This document shows, in pieces, positions 31,501 to 43,756 of a stretch of 64,000 bases of DNA. The stretch covers positions 2,914,001 to 2,978,000 of the forward strand of contig BCHX01000004.1 in the NCBI GenBank assembly GCA_001599755.1. The letters are read 5' to 3'. The DNA is from Gliomastix tumulicola (taxonomy: Eukaryota; Ascomycota; Sordariomycetes; Hypocreales; Bionectriaceae). The notes under the pieces are model-generated. The model worked only from the letters and a program-made list of their open reading frames with translations. It did no database searches and was not told where the DNA came from. The stretch's first letter is position 1. Every line of letters starts with the position of its first letter. The position numbers and the translations under genes are program-made.

Positions 31501-33159
31501 CCAGGACGGGAGGCGGCTCTTGAGCAGGTGCGGCCAAACGCTCTCTACCCCTTGCCCTTCCACCATCTTGAGATCCGAAGGTCCGATACGAAGCTTTCGA
31601 TGCTACCCACTGCCATCAGTTTTTGGGAGAGTCTCGGCCTCGGTCCCGTGAGTGGCAGCAAGAATGTGCACAGTGTCTGTGTCTTCCCGGCTTGGAGTGG
31701 CATGATGGATAGTGTCAAGACGTTCTTCGAAAGAATGAAGAGTATCTACGAGCTCCTGAAGCTCGGCACGTTCGAGTCGATGCCACTCCCAATGGGCTTG
31801 GAAGACGGTCTCCTGCCGTACGAAGTGGACAAGATCTCAACATCTCCAGATGCGAGTGTGACGAAGCAAGGGTCTACTCTGATTGAAAGCTTGGATGTGC
31901 TGCATACAGCCATCGAAGATTTCTTGATCTCGGACAACAACATTGTTGTATTCATGGTCTACACGTCGACGAATCCCGGATCGATTGTCGAGTCCTGTCT
32001 GGCGTTCCAGCGCTTCTTTGAAGAGCACAAGAAGGTCCTGGCTGTGAGACACGAATATCCCCAGAATGAGTTAGTTCTGCAGCTGGTGTCGGCGGATCTG
32101 ATTTCTTCGCCATCGTCCTTGGTGGTGACGCCGACGTCGGACCTGTTCAAGCTCTGCATGGAAACGTATGACCGATGCACACTCTTCGATGGGCCAATGC
32201 CAGCTCCGGGGATCGTCTTGGAGCCCTCCTTACCTCGACTCATCGACTTCAAGCTGGCGGCCTCGCCATCGGCATCACTCATGTATGAGAACTCGTGCAT
32301 CTACGTAGCGTATGCTCAGAGTCTCGACGATAGATGGGTAGCAGCCGCGTGGACAGATGAAGTAGGGACGCAGCAGGCCACGGCTGCGTATTGTTTGGGG
32401 AGAAAGGGCCGGCCACTTTCGACGTCGATGAGTGATATTGCTCATGAGATGTGGGTGACAACCCTCGAGCTCACATCACATAGGAAAGTCCACTGGCGGA
32501 TCAACATCACCAAGTCAGGGCCAATGGATGCGTCGGAGATCGAGTTCTGGTCAGGCCTAGCCAAGACAGAGAATAAGGTCAACGTGGCGCTGAGCCTGAT
32601 GACAGTGGACACGAGTCCCTGCGTGCAGTTGATCCCGCCAGCGCCGCAGGTGCCCCTCTCCAACGCCAGCATGTACACAACACCAGTGTCGACGCCGCAG
32701 GGCAATGGAGTCTCTCCTGAGGCCAGCGCGACGCCGATGACGCCCCATCGTGACGCAGCACAGGTTGCGGCGACACCGAGTGCAGAAGGTCCCAGCGAGC
32801 CAGAAGGTACAAGCACCCTCGTTGATGTGACGGATCAGACGTGGGCGGCTGTGCTGGGCTACAGACTGAACAACTCTACGACGTTACTGGATCTCCAGCC
32901 GGCGCTGATAAGCGGATACTTGGTCAAGAAGACGGGGGCCAGGCTGCAGGACGCACCGGCAGTCCTAGAAGTCAACCTGATCCACATCGAGAACTCGGCC
33001 AGATCGTACGAACCGCTGTTCAGAGAAGTCCTATATCACTTCAAAGGGCTGGGCACACTGGCTAGGGCAAGGGGCATGGTGGACAAGGAGACGGATCTAC
33101 GGCCGTGGCACGTGGCCGCAGCTGAGAAGGCTGTGCGAGCTTTGTATATGCTTATGTGA
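28559..33159 (+). CDS. MED13: Mediator complex subunit 13 (MED13/SRB9)
   Basis: Model: join 28559..28597, 28648..33159, 1,516 residues. It is the scaffold subunit of the CDK8 kinase module, which joins the module to core Mediator and represses or tunes RNA polymerase II transcription. The first exon encodes just 13 residues (METGDYETNILLV), then donor GTGAGT, branch CACTAAC and acceptor CTCAG lead into NNIKSIYYRVYEP, the conserved MED13 N-terminus. The middle (about residues 330-800) is long, Ser/Pro/acid-rich and disordered, with an AAAAAAA run and several acidic clusters. The C-terminal third holds the conserved MED13 C domain, from VHSVCVFPAWSGMMDSVKTF through LPRLIDFKLAASPSASLMYENSCIYVAYA and VHWRINITKSG to the end. 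If the first exon is omitted, the frame starts at a GTG, which supports the two-exon model. Confidence 0.93.
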
Positions 33160-33600
33160 ATGACTAAAAAAGTGAAGGAGGAGTAGCGGGAGCATAGGCG
33201 TTGGGGAGAACATGCTTAAGACACACATATATCACATCACCACCTATAGCAAGCATGGCATGAGGATAGTGAGATACTTCCTAGTAGTTAAATGCAGTGA
33301 ATCATCGATGTTGGCTCACCTCTCTTGGCACTTCTGACTGAATTTTGATTTGAGAAAAATCATTCCTCCTTTCTTATATCCTTGAGTCATCTTGAGTCAT
33401 CTTTTCTGTGCCAGGATTGATGACTATTTTTGGCTGAAGCCTGGAATGACGCATCGCAGCTGATAAGATAAGCATAATTTCATGACCTACCCTCGCCGCA
33501 CCTGCCTTTGCTTTTTTTTTCTCTTCCCCCCCAACATCACCTCAAATTAACACGAAAACCTTTCATTGGAACACCTCCATGTTTCTGCCAACGCGCGACA
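33160..33600. promoter_or_regulatory. Promoter of the F-box gene, GATA doublet
   Basis: 440 bp between MED13 and the F-box gene on the same strand. Overlapping GATAAG sites occupy 33462-33472 and a T/C-rich leader precedes the ATG at 33601. No gene seen. Confidence 0.55.
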
Positions 33601-35642
33601 ATGGGCCAGGCAACGCTCGAGGGTCTCCCGGATGACCTCCTCATCGACGTCGTCTCGCGCCTGAGCACGGCGCACGACGTCGCCCGTCTCGGCTCGTCGT
33701 CGCGGCGGCTCGGCGGCTTCGTGGCGCACGACGGCTGGCGGGCTTTTGTCAAGAGCGGCTTCCCCGCTTTGCAGACGCCTCATCGGGGTGCAGGGACGCG
33801 GTGGGCGCGGCTGGCGGAGCGGTTGGCGTATCTGGATGAGTGCTGGGAGAAGCGCGCGTTCGTCATCCAGGAGTACTCGGAGAAGGGGGCGGGAGGGGAT
33901 GCAGGAGGGGCAAGGGGAGGGCGGCAGCAGCAGCAGTCAAGGAGACGGACGGGCGGGCAGTCGGTGTCGTTTCATCCTGTTCTGGCTGCTCGTCAGCTGT
34001 CGTCTCTGGATAAAGAGCTTGTGGCCTGGGGCGTCGGGGAGGAGCTCGTGCTGCGGGTGAGGCCGACATCTGGTGCAGGACCGAGCGAGTGGCATCGGCT
34101 GGACGGTGCCACGAGCGGCCAGAGCAGCGGCTTTGGCGACGTGACGGCCCTGTCACTGCTCGAGCGAGTCCAGGACGCTCCAGAAGTCCTGATAGGTCGA
34201 GCCAACGGGGATCTGCAGCTGGTGAACGCCTCGGGCGACTTTTCCAGCATTGTCCGACCTGCGCCGCCGCCTAGGAGAGGTGGGATATCAATAGAGGAGA
34301 GGCTGCGGAAGTCCCCCGGCCAGACAGCCATCACTTGGACAGAGTGGGATCCGACGAGCAACGTCATCGCAAGCTGCAAGCAGTCCACGCTCACGCTCTA
34401 CGACGTCAACGATTCCACCACCAACCGTCTAGCCGCGCTCGACTCGTATGACCTCTCACAGGACAGCGAGGCTGGCGAGACATCCCTCCTCCGCAGCGTC
34501 AAATTCCTGAGCAGCGATACCATCGCATGCGCCCTCGGCAACGCCCGGGAGCCCGTCCGCTGGGCGAAGCTCACGCCGACGGGCCCCGAGTTCTTCATGG
34601 CCTCTAGAGGCTCTGGCACGCTCGACTATCTCTCCTCGGTAACAGACGTGACGACGGATTCACGAACAACGGTGCGAGCCATCGAGACGGTCGGGAGAGC
34701 ACACAGCGACTCCCTCTTGCTTGCTGCGTGGGACGATGGCACCTACAGGTCCGTTCCCCTCCCACACAGTCCTGATAACATACCAGCACAGTCACCCGGG
34801 TAAGTAGAAGAAAACTAAGATGTACGGAAACCCTCCTTTCCTCCCTCTCTAGGCTCAACGATGTACGCACCCCGTCGCCCCATGACGCCGTCTACCGCGA
34901 CAGGTGGGACGTCTACGACGCCAGCAGCTCCCTCCTCGTCTACGGCTCCCGCCACTTTGTCGCGGGGAGCAACGTGTCGGCCAGTCTGCGCTTCTTCGAC
35001 TTCCGCTACCCGAAGCCATACCACTATACTAACGCACTCCCCTGCTCCTCAGAGCAGCCGTACCCGCCACCGCCCCGGGATCAAGGGTTCCAAGCCGTGG
35101 ATGCAGGTTATCACGAGGCGTGCAATGATGAGCGCGGGAGGTCGTGTATGTGGCACGCGCAGTCTCGCGAGGACCGCTTCCGCCCGGATACCACCCTCCA
35201 CCTCGGCCGCGGTCGGTTCGAGAGGGTGCATGCTCTAGCCAAGGCGTCCGATGTCTCCGGCTCCTTCTTCTGCGGTCTGCAGGGCTCCATCGTGGAGATG
35301 CATCTCCGGATAGCCGAGGACACCGCCGACGTGGCCCGGGATGCGCCCCGTGGCTGGCGCGTCGAGCCGCCCTCGAGCAAGATCGCCGCGGTCGAGACGG
35401 GCATATCGCTCTGCAGGGAGGGCGAGTGGTTCCAGCAGGACACGGGGTATCCGGAGCTGTACTACCAGTCGAGGAAGACGCCTCCTCCGGCTAAGGACCA
35501 ACAAGGCCCGACCAGGCCAAGTAGGTTCGACACAGCCTACCGTCACCACTCAGAGATGCCAGCGCGCAACGAAGGCAGTGAGGGAAGACACCGGGGTTCG
35601 CGGAGAGGGCAACGACGGAGGAGCGTAACGACTGATTCATAG
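33601..35642 (+). CDS. F-box protein, putative SCF ubiquitin ligase receptor
   Basis: Model: join 33601..34799, 34853..35642, 662 residues. The intron has a GTAAGT donor, an ACTAAG branch and a CTCTCTAG acceptor. Residues about 7-45 (LEGLPDDLLIDVVSRLSTAHDVARLGSS) are an F-box, which binds Skp1 and brings substrates to an SCF ubiquitin ligase. The rest has propeller-like repeat strands (ITWTEWDPTSNVIASCKQS, LRSVKFLSSDTIACALGN, LRFFDFRYP), suggesting a divergent WD40-type substrate domain of about 450 residues; individual repeats are too weak to count. A Gly/Gln/Arg-rich insertion (about residues 98-122) contains a run of four glutamines. The last ~50 residues are basic and disordered. The substrate is unknown. 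It converges with the nitronate monooxygenase gene, with only 113 bp between the stops. Confidence 0.82.
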
Positions 35643-35755
35643 ACTTGAAATTCATAGATCTGATCTACATGACATGTGGCGTAAAAAAGGAGACAACCAG
35701 GATAGAACAAAACATCTCTAGTATAATAATAAGTCTTGTATGTGTGTATATGTGT

Positions 35756-36938
35756 CTATAGCTTCGCTTCGGGCACAATCAGGCTCAGCCGTTCTCTCAG
35801 CGCCGACTCGGCTTCCTTCTCGATCCTCTTGACAAGCGTGTCGCACGTCGGGATATCGTGAATCAGGCCAATGACCTGGCCAGTCGTCCAGACCTAGCAG
35901 CACACACAGAAATTAGCGTCATCATCAATCATCCCGTGAACGTAGCAACAACAATGGAGGAGGAGGAGGGGTTAGAAAAACTTACACCAAACTCGGGGTC
36001 ACCGTTGACAAACACCTCCTTGCCGCGCTTCCCGCTCACGAGCGGCGCCACCTCCTCAAACTTGCCCGTCGTGCTCTCGCGCTCGACGCGCAGCGCCTCC
36101 TCGGTCACCTTGTTCTTGTACAGCCTCGTCGTGTTCTTCCAGCGCCGCAGCAGCAGCGTCGTGTCCGTCTCCTGGGCGCGCACAATCTCCTCCTTGATCC
36201 GGACGTGGATGGGCGCCTCGACGGTGCACATGAAGCGCGTGCCCATGTTGACGCCGCTCGCGCCCAGGCACAGCGCGGCCGCGAGCCCCCAGCCGTCCGC
36301 GAAGCCGCCGCTGGCGATGAAGGGCACCTGCAGCTCCTGCCGCGCGCGGCTGAGGAGGATGAAGTTGGTGATGTCACTCTCGCCGACGTGGCCCGCGCAC
36401 TCGAAGCCGTCGATGGACAGGAAATCGACGCCGAGCTTGACGGCGCTCTGCGCGTGCCGGATCGTCGTGCACTTGTGCAGCACCGTCACGCCCGCGGCCT
36501 TGAGCTGGCGGATGATGGGGCCCGGCGAGTTGCCCGCCGTCTCGACGATGCGGATCCCTTCGTCGATGATGGCCTGCGCGTAGGCCGGGTAGTCCGGGGG
36601 CACCATGGACGGGAGGAGGGTCATGTTGACGGCGAACGGGTTGCGCGTGAGCGTGCGGCACCGGCGGATCTCGTCGCGGAGCGCCGTCGGCGAGGGGAAG
36701 ATGAGGGCCGTGATGATGCCGAGGCCGCCGGCGTTGGAGACGGCCGAGGCGAGGTCTGCCGTGCCGACGTGCATCATGCCGCCCTGGACGACGGGGACTG
36801 AGGAAGACGTCTGTTAGTAATTCGAGGAGAGAGAGAGAGAGAGAGAGAGAGAGGCCGTGGGGGATGGAGGATGGAGGATCGAGGCTGGAACGCACCTCGG
36901 ATGCCCAGGCGGCGGGTGAGCTCGGTCGCGAGAGGCAT
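35756..36938 (-). CDS. Nitronate monooxygenase (2-nitropropane dioxygenase family)
   Basis: Model: complement of join 35756..35893, 35986..36797, 36896..36938, 330 residues. It is an FMN-dependent TIM-barrel enzyme; family members oxidise alkyl nitronates such as propionate-3-nitronate, a toxic respiratory inhibitor, so detoxification is the likely role. Exon 1 codes for MPLATELTRRLGIR; joined to exon 2 it restores VPVVQGGMMHVGTADLASAVSNAGGLG, the family's opening barrel strand. FECAGHVGE holds the candidate catalytic histidine (about residue 141), and FIASGGFADGWGLAAALCLGASGVNMGTRFM is the FMN-phosphate binding stretch. Exon 3 completes PEFGVWTTGQVIGLIHDIP. All three junctions fit in phase. 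The first intron contains a (GA)13 run. There is no targeting signal, so it is probably cytosolic. Confidence 0.92.
36827..36853. repeat. (GA)13 microsatellite in NMO intron 1
   Basis: An uninterrupted GA run lies inside the first intron of the nitronate monooxygenase gene. On the coding strand it reads as a TC run upstream of the ATTACTAAC branch site, so it lengthens the polypyrimidine content of the intron. Confidence 0.93.
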
Positions 36939-37458
36939 GCTGGGCGAGTTGGTGAAGAGAACAAGCGGTCGTCTATCAATTCGGCGATGGGCGCTACACG
37001 TGGAAAGGACAGACGAGGAGAAGGTGGGAGGAGAGGAGGTAAAGAACAGTTCGGTAACGGCTGAGGATGGGATTCCTGCCGATGATGAAGTAAGAAAGAG
37101 CACCGTGCTTTTTAAGCCGAGGCACTCCGTACAAACCCCACATTCGAGGTACATCGCTACATCCGCTTTTACCCCGGCTCTCGGTTCGGCCCCGCACACG
37201 AGACACTATTCCGAAAACGGACAGAATCCTCTCAGCCTTCACATGTGAACATCCGTCAGGTCAGGGGGGTAGTCAGTCCATCAGTCAACGTATATTTTTG
37301 CTCCTCCCTAAATGTAAAGCAGACTCCCCAAAACCTAGACTTTCCTTCCTCTTAACACCATGGTATCATTTCCGCATAACCCCTCCCCACCTGTCATCCA
37401 ACAGACCAACACGGTCCCCAGGAGGCCAAGATCCGGGGCCCCATGACCGTAGTCTGGC
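36939..37458. other. Promoter of NMO and 3' region of the C2H2 factor
   Basis: About 520 bases between two minus-strand genes. It should carry the 5' leader of NMO and the 3' untranslated region of the transcription factor. No gene or strong motif seen. Confidence 0.55.
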
Positions 37459-40400
37459 TCACATTATAGCAGCCTCTGGAGCCAGTCTCCCCAATGGTGT
37501 CGTCCTCTCCCTCGGCTTCTCAATCAAGTCGGCATATCCATCCAAGCTCAAGCCCATAACCTTAACCATCTCAAAGATGTGCACCCCCTTAAAGGTCTCA
37601 GCCCACAGACGCACGACAGCGCTCGCCAGTTTTCGAAGCTTGGCGCTGTCACTCGTTGCCATTTCCATTTGTCCCGGCCCCCCCAGCACTAGGCCCGGTC
37701 CCGATAGCGAAGGGTCGATAGGCACAGCGAATTCTGTCTCGTCGAGCATCCGCCGGACCGTCTCGAGAAGATTCTTTTCCTCCGATGACGCAGGTGGGTC
37801 AGACGGGCCGATCGAAGAGAGGGTGAGTAGCCATTTGGCGAGAAGGATGGCACATTCAAAGTTGCACACTGTGTATGTCATTCATGAGTTAGTCTTCCAC
37901 TTCCATGTCAGTGTGTGAAGGCAGCGCGCGGTGACTTACGTGAATGTTGTATGCTCCACTCAGATGACTTGGTCCTAGCCACATACTTCACGCCCGCTTT
38001 CACCAGCATGGACAGCGCGTGGACAGCCTGGAACACAGCCCTGTGCAATCTCAGACTACGCATCAGATGAGGCGTTATACTCAGTCCCGATGCCACCAAC
38101 ATAGAGTCCCTAGTATCCAGCGATCTGCTTGGCGGCAGATCCGTGTAAAGTCGAATGTAGGCAAGTCGTAACAGAGCAGAGGCATTGTATGCGAGAGAGC
38201 CTCCCGGGATGGAGTCGGTGCCGGCAAAGTGCCCTGATTCGGCCGCGCGTAGTTGATGCCGGTGCTCAAAACTTGTCTGCCATACACGCAAAGCCGCCGT
38301 GACCTCCTCCACATCTTCCGGCTTCAATGTCCTGTGTACGTCGTAAGGAGACCCCGCCGAGAATGAGGTCTGTTTCAAGAGGAAGACGTGTTGAAGCAAA
38401 GAGTGTATCAGGACATAACTTCCCAGAGATGAGAGCTGTGACGGAAGACCCTGATTTGTCCGGCCAAAGAGTCGGGAGAAAGCCTCGTGAACGGTGATCT
38501 CGGCGATCGCTTGGGATTGTCGTAGTTCCTGCCACTGCCACGCGGTCTCGGCTCTCCATAGTCGTGATCGAAGTGGCAAATACATGTTGAGCTCTGAAGT
38601 AAGAAGAAGCGGGGGCATGTTGTACGTCGCACTGCATAAGTTAAAAAAGCAGAAAGCGATGAGCTTGGTTCTCGTCGCCCCTTCTAGGCGAATCCATGCC
38701 TCCCAGTCGGTCAAAGCAGCCGATCCGGTCTCTACCGTTAGTCCTTCTTCGCGTATGAGGACAGCAAGGGTGCTCTGCAGTGCCAGCGCCTCATGAAGGA
38801 TGGGCTTGGCTCCCCATAAGCCAACAGCAAAGAGCAAGAGCACAGCCTGTATGGTTTCGAGCCGCGCTTGGGTCGTGTTGGGCGAACTAATGATGAAACT
38901 GTTAGCATTCTTCACCATTCTTTTGAATTTGCCGAGATAGCTCACAAAGGTTCGCGATGGGTATCTTGGGTGATTGGACGCTCTGACTGGGCAGAGGCGA
39001 AGGAGTGTCTGTAAGTCGTATTAGGAGACGGCCGAGTTGAATGAGGGCTGTACGCTGCTGGCGTTGGCAGCAGCGCATTCATCTCTGAGCTTTGTCTCCT
39101 CCGTATCTGCTCCAAAGATACGGCTTTGGCAGCAAACCACAGAGCATAGCCTCTGTTGCTTTCAAACCGATACTGGGCTCCGACGGCGAGGATGGCCAGA
39201 AGAAGCTCGGGCGCAATGTCAACGGGTGACAGAGTCGGAAGGTGCAAGAATGGAAGGTGTTCGTGAAACCCGCTCACATATCCTTCCAGAAACCGTGTCA
39301 ACGTGTGGCGAGAGGGAAAGACAAAATCCTTAGGTAGCACGGAAGAGAATTCGTCGAGTCTGTTCTTGATCGCGTTATGGTCATTGACGGATATGCGGAG
39401 GAGCTGCGAACGGGCCATGTCCTCATTGCGACTCCCGGGGTCGTTTGGATCGCGATGCTCAGGCGCCAAAGAGTTGAATCGGGAAGGATATTGCGATCCG
39501 GCTTTGGAGGCCCCTCCCCTACCAGCACCACCCGGGGAGCGAGACCAGCCTCCGAGTTGTTGTTCGGGTTCGAAATGCGGAGGAAGAAAATGCGGCGTGG
39601 TAGCGAAGTCGTCAAGGAACAGATTATAGTCGTCGTACGGTGCTTGGTTAGTAATCGGTTGCACATAAGGAGGCGCAAGACTCTGCTGGTCCTCCCGCGG
39701 TCGATCAGAGAATTGCGGGATTCCTTCCACCCCAAACCCCTTGCCCCTTAAATGCCCTGGATGCTGAGGCGCCTGCTGTGGCTGCGGCTGGTGCTGGTGC
39801 TGGTGCTGGTGCTGATGCTGCGGCTGTTGCTGCTGATGAGGCGAACCACCAAGCATCGGTTGCATGGGATGGACCTCAGTGGCGAGTGCAGCGTCTGAAA
39901 GGAGGTCCAGGTTACAGGCCGCTGCCCTGATGCCCGCTGCTTGCGCGTCATGGGGTGGCCCAGGGTCGCTCGGCGGGCTTATGTGGTTTTGATAGTGCTG
40001 CTGCTGGATCGGCTGGCGTGGGAACGTTTGAGAGTGCGAGTGCGAGTGCGAGTGCTGATGATGCATTGGTCTTTGCGGCTGTACTGGGGCTTGCTGACCA
40101 CCCGGTCGTACGATGCCCATAGGCACTCCATCGCCATTGCCATCAGATAGTGACGATTGATGAGTGGTGCTCGACGAGAGCTTTCGCGGCCGGGAGTTAT
40201 CTTTGTTATTCTCGTTGAGGTGGACGAGTTTCTCGTGCCTCACGAGAAGATCGCTGATGTTCATGTAAGCATGTCAACCCTCCCGGGGGTAAGCTGAGGA
40301 TTCGATGACGGTAATTCTCATAAACAAGGCAAAAACAAGGCGGAGGAGCAGGCTTCGTCTGAATGAAGCAGCAGCAATGATCAACGAGATGCAGGTGAAT

Positions 40401-41091
40401 TCAACTCTCAAGAACTCAAGTGGCCTTGCCCTTGACAGGTTGTCGATATCTGGGTGGGGAGGGGAACAGGAGACAGGAGACTTGGCAGAAGGCTAGTCGT
40501 CGGGTAAGGATGTGAAAAGCACGCGTATCCAGAAGTGGGCGGCTAGATTGTGATGGGGGAGGGGGACGTGGACGTGGACGTATGCTGAGTGGCGGATGGA
40601 GGAATAGCTGAACACCGGCCGGTTGCATTGGCAGTTTTTTTGGGTGTGGGCGAGACTCGTCCAGTAAGCAGCCAGTGCAACTCGGCCAGAGAAGGCCCCT
40701 AAGCACGGAGGGAAGGATTCTGTTTGGTGCACACGACTTACCGTCGACCAAATGTCTTCCCACAGCGGTCCCACTGGCACTGGAACGGCTTCTCCTTTGT
40801 GTGCGTCCTCTCGTGTCTCTGGACATGCTCGACTCGCCTGGCGACCTAGGATTAGCACGAGGAGACGAGAGCAACGCGATGGGGAACTTCTACTGACCGG
40901 AAACGCTTATTGCAGTACTTGCACGGCAGCGTCTTTGGCTTCTGCAGGCGATCCATCCCCCCCTCCGACGCAGAGAAGGGTACAGTCGGTGCAGTCGGTA
41001 CCCCTGGTACTCCTTGAGTTCCCGCAGGCAAGTGAGGAGTCAACCCGTCTGGGGACTGTAGAGGAAGCATAACAGCTTGGGTGAGGCGCAT
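37459..41091 (-). CDS. C2H2 transcription factor with fungal-specific domain, ADR1-like fingers
   Basis: Model: complement of join 37459..37868, 37940..38886, 38946..40253, 40742..40837, 40898..41091, 984 residues. Two N-terminal C2H2 fingers are rebuilt across three exons: LPCKYCNKRFRRVEHVQRH then a HTKEKPF linker, and CQWDRCGKTFGRRDLLVRH ending KLVH. The second finger matches the yeast ADR1 type (RRDLL-RH). A low-complexity region follows with His/Ser and His/Gln runs (HSHSHSHS, HQHQHQHQHQ). From about residue 380 a fungal-specific transcription factor domain (PF04082-like) begins, with FPSRHTLTRFLEGYVSGFHEHLPFLHLPT, and continues through exons 4 and 5 (ATYNMPPLLLTSELNMYLP). It is a nuclear DNA-binding regulator; ADR1-like factors often control carbon-source or lipid genes, but the targets here are not known. 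Intron 2 is 488 nt, far longer than its neighbours. The start at 41091 is the first ATG in frame; an additional upstream exon is possible, since CTCTACAG near 41058 resembles an acceptor. Confidence 0.85.
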
Positions 41092-43756
41092 ACGAACCGA
41101 AGCACTTTTGGAGAGAAGATGAATATGGGCAGGTCAGTCCGTCCTCCGTCTGCCAAACGAGGAGTATGCGATGCGTGCCACTTTGGAGAGGGTGGAGACG
41201 GAGACGGAGACGGAGAGGAGGGCGAGATTGTCTTTCTTTCTGGCTGATTTGGTTAGTTGTTCGGTAGATGAGAGTTGGAGAAGTGTCTTCGAGAGACGAC
41301 GAGCGAGTTGAGCGGCTGTGGAGAGACAGGCAAGCAAGCAAGCAATGGCAAGACAGGACAGGACAAGCTACTCGATACTATAGACACGGGAGAAAGATAC
41401 AATGGGACAGGAGAGCCAAGGAAGAAAAGACAACAGACCAAACTCCTAGAGCAGACCTTGGGCACGAGACTAAGACAAAACTCACTTGTGGCGGCGGACG
41501 ACGACTACCAGCTGCCTCCGGCTTCCTGAACCGGCTCTTCTGAGCGAGGGCGGGAGGAGGGGTCCAAGGGTAAGTAAGGAAAAAGGGCGAAGGAGACGGC
41601 GTGCGGAGGGCTGAGAATGAGCTGTGTACAGAACAGTACAGAATGGGGTGAGGAGGGACTTTGCCAGGGGAATGGCTTCCTCCGTTGCCGCTGCGGAGTA
41701 AAATTCTGGTGAGGGACAGCAGACAAAAAATTGGGAGGAAAAAAAGGTTTCGGCCCAAGACAGAGAGGACAAGGTGAATGAATTGCTTGGGCGCCGCCCA
41801 CTCACTCAGAGAGCGAGGAAGATCGATCTGCCGTCCGACCTGGACTGGCCTGGACTGGACTGGACGAGGGTGATCCCAGGTTCGCGTGGTAGACAGAGCA
41901 AGGATCCCCCTCTGCTCTGCTCGCTCTGGTTGGAGCGCAATGCCGGTCTAGCGAGGTCGAGAGGTGCAGATCAGTGGGAGAAGGAGGATGGAGGGCAGAG
42001 AGACAGAGACGTGTCGTGTGGTCCACGAAACGGGGAGGGTTGAGGCTGACGGTGTAAATCCGGGGATCGCAGAAGCAGGTAACCTCGACTGGGGGCTGCC
42101 TCTCTCTCTCTCTTTTTTTTCCCCGTCCCGTGTCTGCTTGGTGCTCCTCGGAGCAATTCAGGGAGCTGCAGCACCAACGGTGAGGTAGAGGCGCAGGAGC
42201 CAGAGTGGGATGCAAGGTAGAGGTACAGGGCCGCTTTGAGGATGCAGCCCGACGGCACGGGTACAGTGTACCTTTGCCCGACAGCCATGCGCCGACTCGT
42301 GCCCCTGGAGTACTTTCTTTGCCAGTGGGTGGGCAACACGTTACATAAGGCCGGTGCACTGAGACGTGGAAGGAGCTGGGGGAGGGAGGAGGAGAGAGCG
42401 GGGAAGGTGCTAATTTCACTAACACGAGCGGGCAAGTGCCCTCCAGGAGCTACAAAAGCTACTCCTACCTCCCATCGGCCCCGAGGCTGCCTTGGCTGAC
42501 AGAGTTTCAGGATCTTGGGGTTCTGCTTTGGGGAAAAGCAAAAAGCACGGCAGTCGTCTCAAGAACCCGCATGCAAGATCGGGCGTGGAATCCATTCCCA
42601 CCACCCACAGCCAGTGCCAACTCTCTCCCCTCCTGCGATTGCACCATGGATGCTGCTTGCAAAAAAAGGGCGAGGGACTCGAGGGAGGGAGGGCGAAAGA
42701 GGAGAGGAACCCCCCATGGGGCAGGCCAGGCGATGGAGCATGGAACCCCCCTACAGTGCTACGGAGTACGGAGTAATTGCTAGCCAGGTAATCTGGGGTC
42801 AGCAGCAGTCTCCGCACACGGCGCAATCCCTCACGCTGGCTCAATCCCTCGGCACAGCAGCGAAGGGCGCGGTGCCCGGGAGTTGCGCCGCCCTCGATTC
42901 AGCTGAGATGGATGAGCGCGTCCTCTGCATAGGTAGATAGACGAGCGGCAGAGGGAAGGCAATCGTCGATTCCTCGTCATGAAACAAGCAGCCCGTGAAT
43001 GCCACCGCCTCCGCGCCTCCTGCGAGTGCGACACTGACTGCACACAGCGCTGAGGTGGCTTTGCGGGGCAATTCCAGTCGCAGCACCTACGAAATGGGAA
43101 TCCACCGTATTATTGGTAAATCAACCCCAACCACCCCCAAATCTGCCCCCGCATCTGTGAATGGTGCTAATAATATCGCGTCCATCCTTTTGAGGGCTTT
43201 TTTAATTTGGGTAAAGTAGACGCCTGGTCTTCTTGCCGGCCCTCTCACAGGAGGAGAATAACGCATCTCGTGGCTAAATCAAGGCCTATTTTAACCCGAG
43301 CCACGTCCAGCCAATTTTCCGTATGCGACACCGACATACATTCCCTTCCCGGCCCATGTCTCAGTGGTGGGGGGTGAACACTTTGGAGGCTAGGGGAGGT
43401 TCGCTGTGAGCCTGGGAGAGCCTAGGAAGACTTGCCCGGCTTGCCGCACATGGTACTGATCGTCGGAAGTCGTCCGTGGTGAGAGGCCCTCGACTGGGAT
43501 GGGAGGCAATCATGTGAGGGCTCGTCCAAAGTTGCCCGCCTCGGTAAAGGGTGGTGGTCCCCATGGATTCAACAAAATGGCTACTTCTGAATATCAAAAC
43601 ATTGATACATAACACTACCTCGTTGAGCAAGTCCCGTCCTTGAGAGCAGGAATCAGAAGCCACTGCCTCGGGATCCCTGTGTACATCTTCCCCTCACGAG
43701 TCTCGTGCTTCTCCTCCTTCTCCTTCTCCTTCTCCTCCCCCCTCCTCCGCCTCCCC
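41092..43756. other. Long upstream region of the C2H2 factor, no gene seen
   Basis: About 2.7 kb. Many short overlapping frames occur on both strands, with low-complexity translations and no domain. Long upstream regions are common for regulatory genes. The part left of about 42,500 is a likely promoter and leader, and the right end is the 3' region of the dioxygenase gene. Confidence 0.5.
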
